The position numbers were made by a program, and so were the translations under genes. Shown here piece by piece: positions 42,757 through 50,232 of a DNA stretch of 64,000 nucleotides. This stretch comes from Alphaproteobacteria bacterium (GTDB taxonomy: Bacteria > Pseudomonadota > Alphaproteobacteria > Rhodobacterales > Rhodobacteraceae): positions 1-64,000 of the forward strand of contig JAUILL010000005.1 of assembly GCA_030433335.1 (NCBI GenBank), in the 5' to 3' direction. The notes under the pieces are model-generated. The model was not told where the DNA came from and searched no databases. It saw only the letters and a list, made by a program, of their open reading frames with translations. Position 1 is the stretch's first letter. Every line of letters begins with the position of its first letter.

Positions 42757-43731
42757 ATGACCAAAATCTACAACTGGGGCATTCTGGGGGCGGCGAAATT
42801 TGCCCGCGAACACATGGGGCCCGCGATCCATCTGGCCAGCGGGGCGCGCTTGGCGGGGCTGGCTACGTCGAGCTACGACAAATCTGCACCGTTCCGCGCG
42901 TTTGCGCCGGATATCCGCGTGTACGAGAGCTACGATGCGCTGATCCATGATCCCAAAATTGACGTGGTCTACATTCCGCTGCCCAACCATTTGCATGTGG
43001 AGTGGGCGCTGAAGGCGCTGAAGGCGGGCAAGCATGTGCTGTGCGAAAAGCCGATCGCTCTGGAAGCGTCGGAGATCGACCAGATTATTGCGCTGCGGGA
43101 CGAAACGGGGCTCATGGCAGCCGAAGCCTATATGATCCTGCATCACCCTCAATGGCAGCGCGCAAAAGAGATCGTCGAGAGCGGCGAGATCGGGCGGCTG
43201 CGCCATGTGAGCGGGATTTTTACCTTCGACAACCGTGAAGACACGGGCAACATCCGCAACAAGGCCGAGACCGGTGGTGGCGGTATTCGCGATATCGGTG
43301 TCTATACCTATGGCTCGGCGCGATTTGTGACGGGGCAGGAACCGACCGAATTGCGCGCCGATGTAGAGTTCGAGAACGGTATCGACACCTATGCCAATGT
43401 CACGGGGCGGTTCGGGGACATCACGTTTACCCTGATCAACTCGATCCGGATGGCGAACCGTCAGCGCATGGAGTTTCACGGCGAAAAGGGTGTGTTGGCC
43501 CTGACCGCGCCGTTCAATGCGCAGGTGTTTGGCGAGGCGCGTCTGACGGTGGAATGCTCGGGCGGGGCGATCCGAGAAGAGCGTTTCTCTGCCGCGCAGC
43601 ACTACAAACTGCAGGTCGAGAATTTCTGTGCGGCGATTGGCGGGGATCGTGCGGCCTATCCGGTGCCGCTGGAATTCTCGCAAGGTACCCAAGCGATGAT
43701 CGACCGCGTGTTCGCCGACGCGCAGCGCTGA
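42757..43731 (+). CDS. Gfo/Idh/MocA family oxidoreductase
   Basis: The 324-residue protein has an N-terminal Rossmann fold (YNWGILGAAKFAREHMG), the EKP motif in HVLCEKPIALEASE (about residues 92-105), and GGGGIRDIGVYTYGSARF in the C-terminal domain. It is an NAD(P)-dependent sugar or inositol dehydrogenase; the substrate is unknown. It stands alone between rpoH and the convergent pepF. Confidence 0.9.
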   Translation: MTKIYNWGILGAAKFAREHMGPAIHLASGARLAGLATSSYDKSAPFRAFAPDIRVYESYDALIHDPKIDVVYIPLPNHLHVEWALKALKAGKHVLCEKPIALEASEIDQIIALRDETGLMAAEAYMILHHPQWQRAKEIVESGEIGRLRHVSGIFTFDNREDTGNIRNKAETGGGGIRDIGVYTYGSARFVTGQEPTELRADVEFENGIDTYANVTGRFGDITFTLINSIRMANRQRMEFHGEKGVLALTAPFNAQVFGEARLTVECSGGAIREERFSAAQHYKLQVENFCAAIGGDRAAYPVPLEFSQGTQAMIDRVFADAQR

Positions 43732-43746
43732 TCTATCAAAAGGAAC

Positions 43747-43767
43747 GCCGCCCTGATCGGGCGGCGT
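43747..43767. terminator. Hairpin between convergent genes
   Basis: CGCCGCCC-TGAT-CGGGCGGCG forms a stable stem between the Gfo/Idh and pepF stops. It has only a weak T-tract. Confidence 0.55.
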
Positions 43768-43794
43768 GCTGTATTCTTGGGGATTGCGGTGGGG

Positions 43795-45612
43795 TTATTC
43801 CATCGCTTCGAGCTGGTCGATGAACCCTTCGATCATCGACAGGCCCTTGTCCCAGAATTTGGGGTCCGACGCGTCAAGGCCGAAGGGCGCCAGCAGTTCT
43901 TTGTGATGCTTCGATCCGCCCGCTTTGAGCATGTCGAAATACTTGTCCTGGAAGCCTTCGGGCTGCTCCTGGTAGGCGGCGTAGAGGGCGTTCACCAGAC
44001 CGTCGCCGAACGCATAGGCGTAGACGTAGAAGGGCGTGTGGACAAAGTGCGGGATGTAGGCCCAGAAGGTCTCGTAGCCCGGCATGTAGTCGAACACGGG
44101 GCCAAGGCTCTCGGCCTGAACGCTCATCCACAGGGCATTGATGTCGTCGGGGGTCAGCTCGCCACCGCGGCGGGCATCGTGGAGTTTGCACTCGAAGTCA
44201 TAGAAGGCGATCTGGCGCACGACCGTGTTGATCATGTCCTCGACCTTGCCGGCCAGCATGACTTTGCGCTCTTTGTCGTCCTTGGCGTTTGCCAGCATCT
44301 TTTGGAAGGTCAGCATCTCGCCGAACACCGACGCAGTTTCCGCCAGCGTCAGCGGGGTCGAGGACAGCATTTCGCCCTGACCTGCGGCCAGACGCTGGTG
44401 CACACCGTGACCCAACTCGTGGGCCAAGGTCATCACATCGCGTGGTTTGCCCAGGTAGTTCAGCATCACATAGGGGTGCACGTCGGTGACGGTGGGGTGA
44501 GCGAACGCACCAGGGGCCTTGCCCAGTTTGACGCCTGCGTCGATCCAGCCCTTGGCAAAAAACGGTTCAGCCAGTTCGGCCATGCGCGGATCGAAGGCAC
44601 CATAGGCGTCCATGACGATCTTTTCCGCCTCGGGCCATTTGATCTTTCGTTCGGTTTCCATGGGCAGGGGGGCGTTGCGGTCCCAGACCTGCATGGTGTC
44701 CAGCCCCAGCCACTTGGCCTTTAGCGCGTAGTAGCGGTGGGACAAACGAGGATAGGCATCGACCACGGCATTGCGCAGGGCCTCGACAACCTCGGGCTCC
44801 ACGTGGTTGGCCAGATGACGTCCCGTTTGCGGTGTGGGCATGCCGCGCCAGCGGTCCATCACCTCTTTTTCCTTGGCCTGGGTGTTGTGCACGCGAGCGA
44901 AGGTTTTGATGTTCTTGCTAAAGGTCTCGCCCAAAGCGCGGGCGCCGGATTCGCGCTTGGCACGGTCCTGTTCGGATAGCAGGTTCAGGGTCTCTTCGAT
45001 CCCTAGTTCCTCGCCCTCGACTTCGAATTTCAGGCCTGCGATGGTTTCGTCGAACAGGCGCTCCCATGCGTCACCGACCACGCCCATATCGTGCAGGAAT
45101 TTCTCCATCTCGTCGGACAGCTGATAGGGCTTCATTGCGCGGATGCGGTCGAAGACGGGCTTGTAGCGGGCCAGATCAGCGTTTTCGGCGAACAGCTTTT
45201 CCAGATGGTCGTCGGGCAGGCGGTTCAATTCCAGCGTAAAGAACACCAGCGGCGTGGTGTAGCGGGTCAGGCGATCCTGCAGGTCGGACATGAACTTGGC
45301 TCGCTCTGCGTCCATGGTGTTCTGGTAATAGCGCAGACCGGCAAAGGACATGATGCGCCCCGCGACCATATCAATGCGTTCGTTGCGCAGGGTGCATTCC
45401 AGCATACCGTCCGCATCAAGATCTCCGAGTTTGCCCTCGTAATCCTCGGCAAAGCTGGCGCAGGCGCTTTCCAGCCAATCCAGATCGCGCAGCAGTTCAG
45501 GGGCATCTTCGGCGGCATACAGATCGGTCAGGTCCCATTCCGGCAGGTCCCCCAAATCGCCAGTGCCTGCGCTGGGGTTTGCATCAAAAAGCGGTTGAAT
45601 GCGGTGTGCCAT
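43795..45612 (-). CDS. pepF: Oligoendopeptidase F (M3 family)
   Basis: The 605-residue protein is of normal length for M3B peptidases. The zinc site HELGH is in MTLAHELGHGVHQRLA (about residue 390), with the second Glu in the following ASVFGEMLTF. It cleaves peptides of about 7-17 residues in the cytosol. It is convergent with the Gfo/Idh gene, and its start is followed at 45687 by the end of the DNA ligase gene on the same strand. Confidence 0.93.
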   Translation of the reverse strand: MAHRIQPLFDANPSAGTGDLGDLPEWDLTDLYAAEDAPELLRDLDWLESACASFAEDYEGKLGDLDADGMLECTLRNERIDMVAGRIMSFAGLRYYQNTMDAERAKFMSDLQDRLTRYTTPLVFFTLELNRLPDDHLEKLFAENADLARYKPVFDRIRAMKPYQLSDEMEKFLHDMGVVGDAWERLFDETIAGLKFEVEGEELGIEETLNLLSEQDRAKRESGARALGETFSKNIKTFARVHNTQAKEKEVMDRWRGMPTPQTGRHLANHVEPEVVEALRNAVVDAYPRLSHRYYALKAKWLGLDTMQVWDRNAPLPMETERKIKWPEAEKIVMDAYGAFDPRMAELAEPFFAKGWIDAGVKLGKAPGAFAHPTVTDVHPYVMLNYLGKPRDVMTLAHELGHGVHQRLAAGQGEMLSSTPLTLAETASVFGEMLTFQKMLANAKDDKERKVMLAGKVEDMINTVVRQIAFYDFECKLHDARRGGELTPDDINALWMSVQAESLGPVFDYMPGYETFWAYIPHFVHTPFYVYAYAFGDGLVNALYAAYQEQPEGFQDKYFDMLKAGGSKHHKELLAPFGLDASDPKFWDKGLSMIEGFIDQLEAME

Positions 45613-45686
45613 AGGTGGTCCTTTTTAATCTTGCTTGGAACACAGGTAAGAGCGCCCCCGCAGGATGTGCAAGGGGGCGGGGCGAA

Positions 45687-47270
45687 TTAGGGCATCAAAG
45701 CCTTCAGATCGTCGAGGGTGTTGGCCTCTTGGATCGGCTTATCGTGACGCCAGCGCAGCATGCGCGGAAATCGCAGGGCGACGCCGGATTTGTGGCGGGG
45801 GCTCTCCATGATCCCTTCGAATCCGATTTCGAAGACATGCTCTGGTGTGACCTGCCGGACGGGGCCAAACCGTTGCAGGGTGTTCTTGCGCACCCAAGCG
45901 GTGATTTTGCGAAATTCGGCGTCGGTGAGACCGGAGTAGGCCTTGGTAAAGGGCACCAGTTCGCCGTTGTTCCAGACCGCGAAGGTGAAGTCGGTGAACA
46001 GGTTTGCTCTGCGTCCGTGGCCCGATTGGGCATAGATCATCACGGCGTCGATGGTCAGCGGATCGACCTTCCACTTCCACCAGTCGCCCTTTTTCCGGCC
46101 CGCCAGATAGGGGCTGCCAAGGCGTTTCAGCATGAGCCCTTCGGCATGGGCATCGCGGCTGGTTTCGCGGATATCGGTCAGAGTTTGCCAATCGTCGAAG
46201 GGCACGACGGGCGAGGGGATCACGGCGGCCTCGGGCGGAATATTGGCCAGCAGTGCCTCTAGCCGCGCGCGCCGTTCAGCCAGTGGTTTGTCGCGCATAT
46301 CCTCGCCTGCGTCTTCCAGCAGATCATAGGCCCGCAGCACGACAGGGGCGTCTTTCAGCAGCTTTTTGGGGACGGTTTTGCGGCCGATCCGCTTTTGTAG
46401 CTCGGAAAAGGGCAAGGGCTTGTCGCCATGCCATGCCAGAACTTCGCCATCCAGAACGGTGCCATCGGGAAGGAAATCCACGCTGCGGGCAAATTCGGGG
46501 AAGCGGTCAGTGATCAGCTCTTCGCCGCGAGACCAGAGGAAATGGGTGCCCCCGCGCAAGATAAGCTGCCCGCGAATGCCGTCCCACTTCCACTCTGCTT
46601 GCCAGTCTGCAGGCGACCCAAGCGCTTCGGGCGCGTCCTCCAGCCCGTAGGCCAGATAAAACGGGTAGGGGCGGGACTGGTCAGCCTCTGTGTCCTGCGC
46701 GTGGATCAGATCGTGAAAGGTGGTGGTCTCCGGCGTCCAATTGCCCATCAGGCGATGGGCCATCTGCGCCTCTTCGGTGTCCGTGGCGCGGGACAGGGCA
46801 CGGGTCATCAGCTTTTGGCTGACCCCGACACGAAAGCCGCCTGTCAGGAGCTTGTTGAACAGAAAACGCTCGGTCGTGTTCAGGCAATCCCATGCGTCTA
46901 AAACGGCTTCTTTGCGGGTGTCTTCGTCAGCGGGTGTCAGGCGCAGGATTTCTTCCATCCAGTCCGACAGTGTGCGGTTGGTCTGGCGCGTGGCATCGGG
47001 CAGGATCAGCGCGATGGTTTCGGACAAGTCGCCGACGATGGGATAGGTTTCCTCGAACAGCCAAAGGGGGATGCCCGCCCGCTCGGCCGCCCATTCCCGA
47101 AGGCGCGTGGTGGTGACAGCGCGTTTGGGTCGGCGGCCAGAAAACAGCGCGATGCACCAGAGTTTGTCCGGATCTGCGGCAGTCTGGAAATAGTCGGTCA
47201 GCGCGGCGACCTTGGCATTGGTCGAGGTCGTCTGGTCCAGCGCATTGAAGAGGTCGGCAAAGGCTTGCAT
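45687..47270 (-). CDS. ATP-dependent DNA ligase, ligase-associated damage-response type
   Basis: The 527-residue protein has an N-terminal helical domain and the adenylation motif AEWKWDGIRGQL with active-site Lys (about residue 213). Later nucleotidyl-transferase motifs are LDGEVLAWHGD, EGLMLKRLGSPY and WWKWK, and an OB domain follows. It seals nicks using ATP. Its ATG overlaps the stop of the upstream exonuclease gene (ATGA), matching the ligase-associated DNA damage response module. The start MQAFADLFNALDQ was taken because upstream frame residues belong to the other gene. Confidence 0.93.
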   Translation of the reverse strand: MQAFADLFNALDQTTSTNAKVAALTDYFQTAADPDKLWCIALFSGRRPKRAVTTTRLREWAAERAGIPLWLFEETYPIVGDLSETIALILPDATRQTNRTLSDWMEEILRLTPADEDTRKEAVLDAWDCLNTTERFLFNKLLTGGFRVGVSQKLMTRALSRATDTEEAQMAHRLMGNWTPETTTFHDLIHAQDTEADQSRPYPFYLAYGLEDAPEALGSPADWQAEWKWDGIRGQLILRGGTHFLWSRGEELITDRFPEFARSVDFLPDGTVLDGEVLAWHGDKPLPFSELQKRIGRKTVPKKLLKDAPVVLRAYDLLEDAGEDMRDKPLAERRARLEALLANIPPEAAVIPSPVVPFDDWQTLTDIRETSRDAHAEGLMLKRLGSPYLAGRKKGDWWKWKVDPLTIDAVMIYAQSGHGRRANLFTDFTFAVWNNGELVPFTKAYSGLTDAEFRKITAWVRKNTLQRFGPVRQVTPEHVFEIGFEGIMESPRHKSGVALRFPRMLRWRHDKPIQEANTLDDLKALMP

Positions 47271-48292
47271 CAGTCCACCTCTGCAATGTCTTCGGTGTCC
47301 GCGCCTTCGCCGGTGTATTCGGTGGCCACGATGGCGGAATCGTAGCCTTCGCTCAGCAGCCATTGGTTGAAGATTTCGGTGTAGCCGTGGGTCACAAAGA
47401 CCTTCTCGCAGCCTGTTGCGCGGATGGTGTCGTTCAGGCCGGGCCAGTCGGCGTGGTCGGACAGAACAAACCCGCGATCTGCGGCGCGGCGCCTGCGGAC
47501 CCCGCGCAAGCGCATCCACCCACTGGCAAATCCCGTGGCAGCGCGGCCGAATTTCTTGGCCCACGGTGTGCCGAACGCCGAAGGGGGCGCGATCACAATG
47601 CCGCCCGCATGGGCTTTGACATCTAGATCGCCTGTGACGCGGGTGGTGGCTGGCAGGGGGTAGCCTTGGGCGCGGAGGACTTCGTTCGTGGCCTCCACCG
47701 CGCCGTGGGTTAGGATAGGGCCAATGGACGGGTCGAGCAATGACATCAACCGCTGGGCCTTGCCCAAGGAATAGGCCCCGAGCAAGGAGAACCGCCCTTC
47801 GGCGGCATTGGCGGACCACCATGCGTTGATCTCTTCAGCCACCACGGATTGCGGCGCCCATTTGAAGGCGGGCAGGCCAAAGGTGCACTCGCTGATAAAG
47901 GCGTGGCAGGGGACCAGTTCAAAGCTTTCACACAGCCCGTCTGGCTCGGGTTTGTAGTCGCCAGAGACGACCCAGACCTCGCCGCCGACGTCGATCCGGA
48001 TTTGCGCCGAGCCGGGGATGTGTCCGGCGGGGTGAAAGCTAACGGACGCCGCGCCGATCTGCGTCTTCGCGCCATAGGGCGTGGTCTGGATCGAGACGTC
48101 CCCAAGACGGTGGTGCATCACGGGGGCAGCGGCTTCGGTCGCCATATAATGCTGGTGGCCCCAGCGCGAGTGGTCGGAATGGCCGTGGGTGATCAACGCT
48201 CGGTCCACAGGGCGCCAAGGGTCAATGTAGAAATCGCCAGCGGGGCAATAGATGCCGCGATCGGTAAAGGTCAGAACAGGGTCAGCTCGCAT
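47270..48292 (-). CDS. Ligase-associated DNA damage response exonuclease (MBL/beta-CASP fold)
   Basis: The 340-residue protein has the metal motif THGHSDHSRWG (about 35-45), AGHIPGSAQIRID, VVSGDY and FVLSDHADWPGL, the ordered motifs of beta-CASP nucleases. The family is named for pairing with an ATP-dependent ligase in a putative DNA repair module that often also has a DEXH helicase and the endonuclease PdeM. Only the ligase and exonuclease are here. Confidence 0.93.
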   Translation of the reverse strand: MRADPVLTFTDRGIYCPAGDFYIDPWRPVDRALITHGHSDHSRWGHQHYMATEAAAPVMHHRLGDVSIQTTPYGAKTQIGAASVSFHPAGHIPGSAQIRIDVGGEVWVVSGDYKPEPDGLCESFELVPCHAFISECTFGLPAFKWAPQSVVAEEINAWWSANAAEGRFSLLGAYSLGKAQRLMSLLDPSIGPILTHGAVEATNEVLRAQGYPLPATTRVTGDLDVKAHAGGIVIAPPSAFGTPWAKKFGRAATGFASGWMRLRGVRRRRAADRGFVLSDHADWPGLNDTIRATGCEKVFVTHGYTEIFNQWLLSEGYDSAIVATEYTGEGADTEDIAEVD

Positions 48293-48337
48293 AACGCGAA
48301 GCTAGTCCGCCATATCACGACTGCCAGAGCAATCGCC

Positions 48338-49288
48338 CTAAGCTTCGACGGTTTCTCTGGTATGGGCAACGAAAGACGCGATCTCTGCCATGACTTTGCT
48401 GCGGATCGCGGGCGTTTCCATCAAGACTTCGTGTTGCGCATTTTCGATGTCCACCAGCTTGCCCTTGGGCCACGCGCCCATGCGGCGTTTGATTTCTTGC
48501 GGATCGACAATGCTCTCTAGGCCACCAAGAAAACTCAGGGCCGGAAGATCGGGCGAGGGGATGGACGCCAATGCGACCGTCTCGCGCAAGGCTTGGTTCA
48601 GCCAGTTTAGGCTCGGACCACCGAGACCAAGTTCGGGCTGTGCGTCGGTTTGGCTGCGCATGTAAGCATACATGTCTTTGTCCGTCGTCAGCGCGTTCCC
48701 AATAAATGGAGAGGCTTCGGTATAAGGACGGCGCGACGTGCTCGGGACCAGCAGGTGGCTCAGCGCCACAAGGTCGGCCGCCCATGTCACGGTCCAAGCC
48801 ACGGGGCGCAGAATGCCTGGCATCTGAATGCCCCACATTGGCGCCGTAAAAATCACTCCGGCCACCGGAGCACCCCTGGTGACGCTTCGCAGAGCGATGC
48901 ATCCGCCCATAGAATGCCCAAGAATATACCATGGTTTTGGCATGTTCACTTCGGCGGCATAGGCGAGAAAGGCCGCGACATCGCGCTGGAAGTCGCAAAA
49001 CTGGTTCACATGACCGACCAAACGATCATCGAGTGCGCGCTCTGACAGACCTTGGCCTCGCCAATCTAAAGTTGCGGTCGCCAGTCCGATATCTGCCAAT
49101 TCGCGGGCTGTGATGCCGTATTTTTCGATATATTCCGTTCGGCCAGTAAACAGAAGGACAGAGCCTTTGGCCCCGTCCAGTGGCCAGTGTCCCATGCGCA
49201 AGCGCACCCCGTCTTCCGAGGTCACCCAGTGGGCGGAACCGCCTTCGGGGCCTCTTGCCAAATCGCTGTAAAACGGGGCCGTTTGCAT
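48338..49288 (-). CDS. Alpha/beta hydrolase, lysophospholipase-like
   Basis: The 316-residue protein has an oxyanion strand GSVLLFTGRTEYIEKYG, the DWRGQGLS motif and the nucleophile elbow GHSMGG (about 128-133). The Asp appears in SFLGGLESIVDPQE and His in NAQHEVLMET. This is the pattern of monoacylglycerol or lysophospholipase-type hydrolases. ATG 49288 begins MQTAPFYSDLARGP; further upstream residues look non-coding. Confidence 0.9.
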   Translation of the reverse strand: MQTAPFYSDLARGPEGGSAHWVTSEDGVRLRMGHWPLDGAKGSVLLFTGRTEYIEKYGITARELADIGLATATLDWRGQGLSERALDDRLVGHVNQFCDFQRDVAAFLAYAAEVNMPKPWYILGHSMGGCIALRSVTRGAPVAGVIFTAPMWGIQMPGILRPVAWTVTWAADLVALSHLLVPSTSRRPYTEASPFIGNALTTDKDMYAYMRSQTDAQPELGLGGPSLNWLNQALRETVALASIPSPDLPALSFLGGLESIVDPQEIKRRMGAWPKGKLVDIENAQHEVLMETPAIRSKVMAEIASFVAHTRETVEA

Positions 49289-49301
49289 CGTTGTCAGGTC
49301 C

Positions 49302-49592
49302 TTAGGCCAAGACACTGCCAAGCTGCATGGCTTTGCCCATGTCGCCATCGACCGACAAACGCCCTGACATAAATGCGGCTGTGGCATCCAGATCGCCGTC
49401 GAGAATGGCTTTGAACGTCTCGGCGTCGGCAGTCAGGGTCACTTCGGCGTCGTCATCTGCGGCGCGTGCGCCATTCTCGTCGATAACGATGCTGCCTTCC
49501 TCTTCGATCACGAATTTTGCGGTGCCGTCAAAGCCGTCCCCGCCGAGTTTCGCGTTCAACTCCTCGACTGCGGTATCAATCACAGAGCTCAT
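49302..49592 (-). CDS. SCP2 sterol-binding domain protein
   Basis: This 96-residue protein consists of one SCP2 domain (GTAKFVIEEEGSIVIDENG, VTLTADAETFKAILDGDLDATAAFMSGRLSVDGDMGKAMQL). Bacterial members bind lipids or acyl chains. It lies 13 bases before the hydrolase gene on the same strand, so the two probably form one lipid-related operon. Confidence 0.9.
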   Translation of the reverse strand: MSSVIDTAVEELNAKLGGDGFDGTAKFVIEEEGSIVIDENGARAADDDAEVTLTADAETFKAILDGDLDATAAFMSGRLSVDGDMGKAMQLGSVLA

Positions 49593-49659
49593 CGTGTCGC
49601 CTTTCACATTCTTGTTGCGGCACTCGCTTTTCGCCGCAGGTGGATTACACTGATGAACT

Positions 49660-50220
49660 ATGAACAGATTCCTTGAGCCGCTCAAACGTGTCGTCACGGC
49701 AGGTTTCATGATAGTCACGATTTCCTCACCTGCAACGGCGCAGAGCCCGCAGGAGCGGGATTTATTGGACCGTTTGAAAAAAGCTGACCCCGATGGCGCG
49801 CAGGTTCTAGCCGAAGATTTGCGTCTGATCTGGGCTCGATCTGGGTCCGCCATGGTCGACATGTTGCTGCGCCGCGCCGAGAAAGCGATGGCCGCAGGTG
49901 AACTGGACGTGGCGCTAGAACATCTGACCGCCGTCACCGACCACGCCCCTGACTTCGCCGAAGGGCATATGTTGCGGGCGACAGCGCTTTACCAACTGGA
50001 CCTCTACGGTCCCGCGATGGAAGAGCTGGAGCAGGCAATTGCGCTTAACCCTAACCATTTCGGGGCGCTCTTCGGGGCGGGGATCATCGCCTATGAGACG
50101 GGCCAGACTGCGGCCGCTATGACGTTTTTCGACGCGGTCGAGGCTATACATCCCAACTTCGAGCAATTATCTCGGCTCCAACAGGAACTGGACAAAGAGG
50201 CGGGCGCGCTCGACCTCTGA
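49660..50220 (+). CDS. Periplasmic TPR protein
   Basis: The 186-residue protein has a signal peptide (VVTAGFMIVTISSPATAQ, cleavage near residue 28) and three TPR-like repeats (MLLRRAEKAMAAGELDVALEHLTAVTDHAPDFAEGHMLRATALYQLDLYGPAMEELEQAIALNP). It is probably a protein-interaction module in the periplasm. It is divergent from SCP2 and 12 bases ahead of the helicase. Confidence 0.85.
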   Translation: MNRFLEPLKRVVTAGFMIVTISSPATAQSPQERDLLDRLKKADPDGAQVLAEDLRLIWARSGSAMVDMLLRRAEKAMAAGELDVALEHLTAVTDHAPDFAEGHMLRATALYQLDLYGPAMEELEQAIALNPNHFGALFGAGIIAYETGQTAAAMTFFDAVEAIHPNFEQLSRLQQELDKEAGALDL

Positions 50221-50232
50221 GACGAGGGTATA

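Noticed and set aside
41743-43692. Long minus-strand frame across rpoH and the Gfo/Idh gene
   Set aside because: It spans two clear genes and a terminator, and has no recognisable protein features.
47273-47822. N-terminal extension of the DNA ligase frame
   Set aside because: The extension overlaps the exonuclease gene in another frame. The ligase family start is at 47270.
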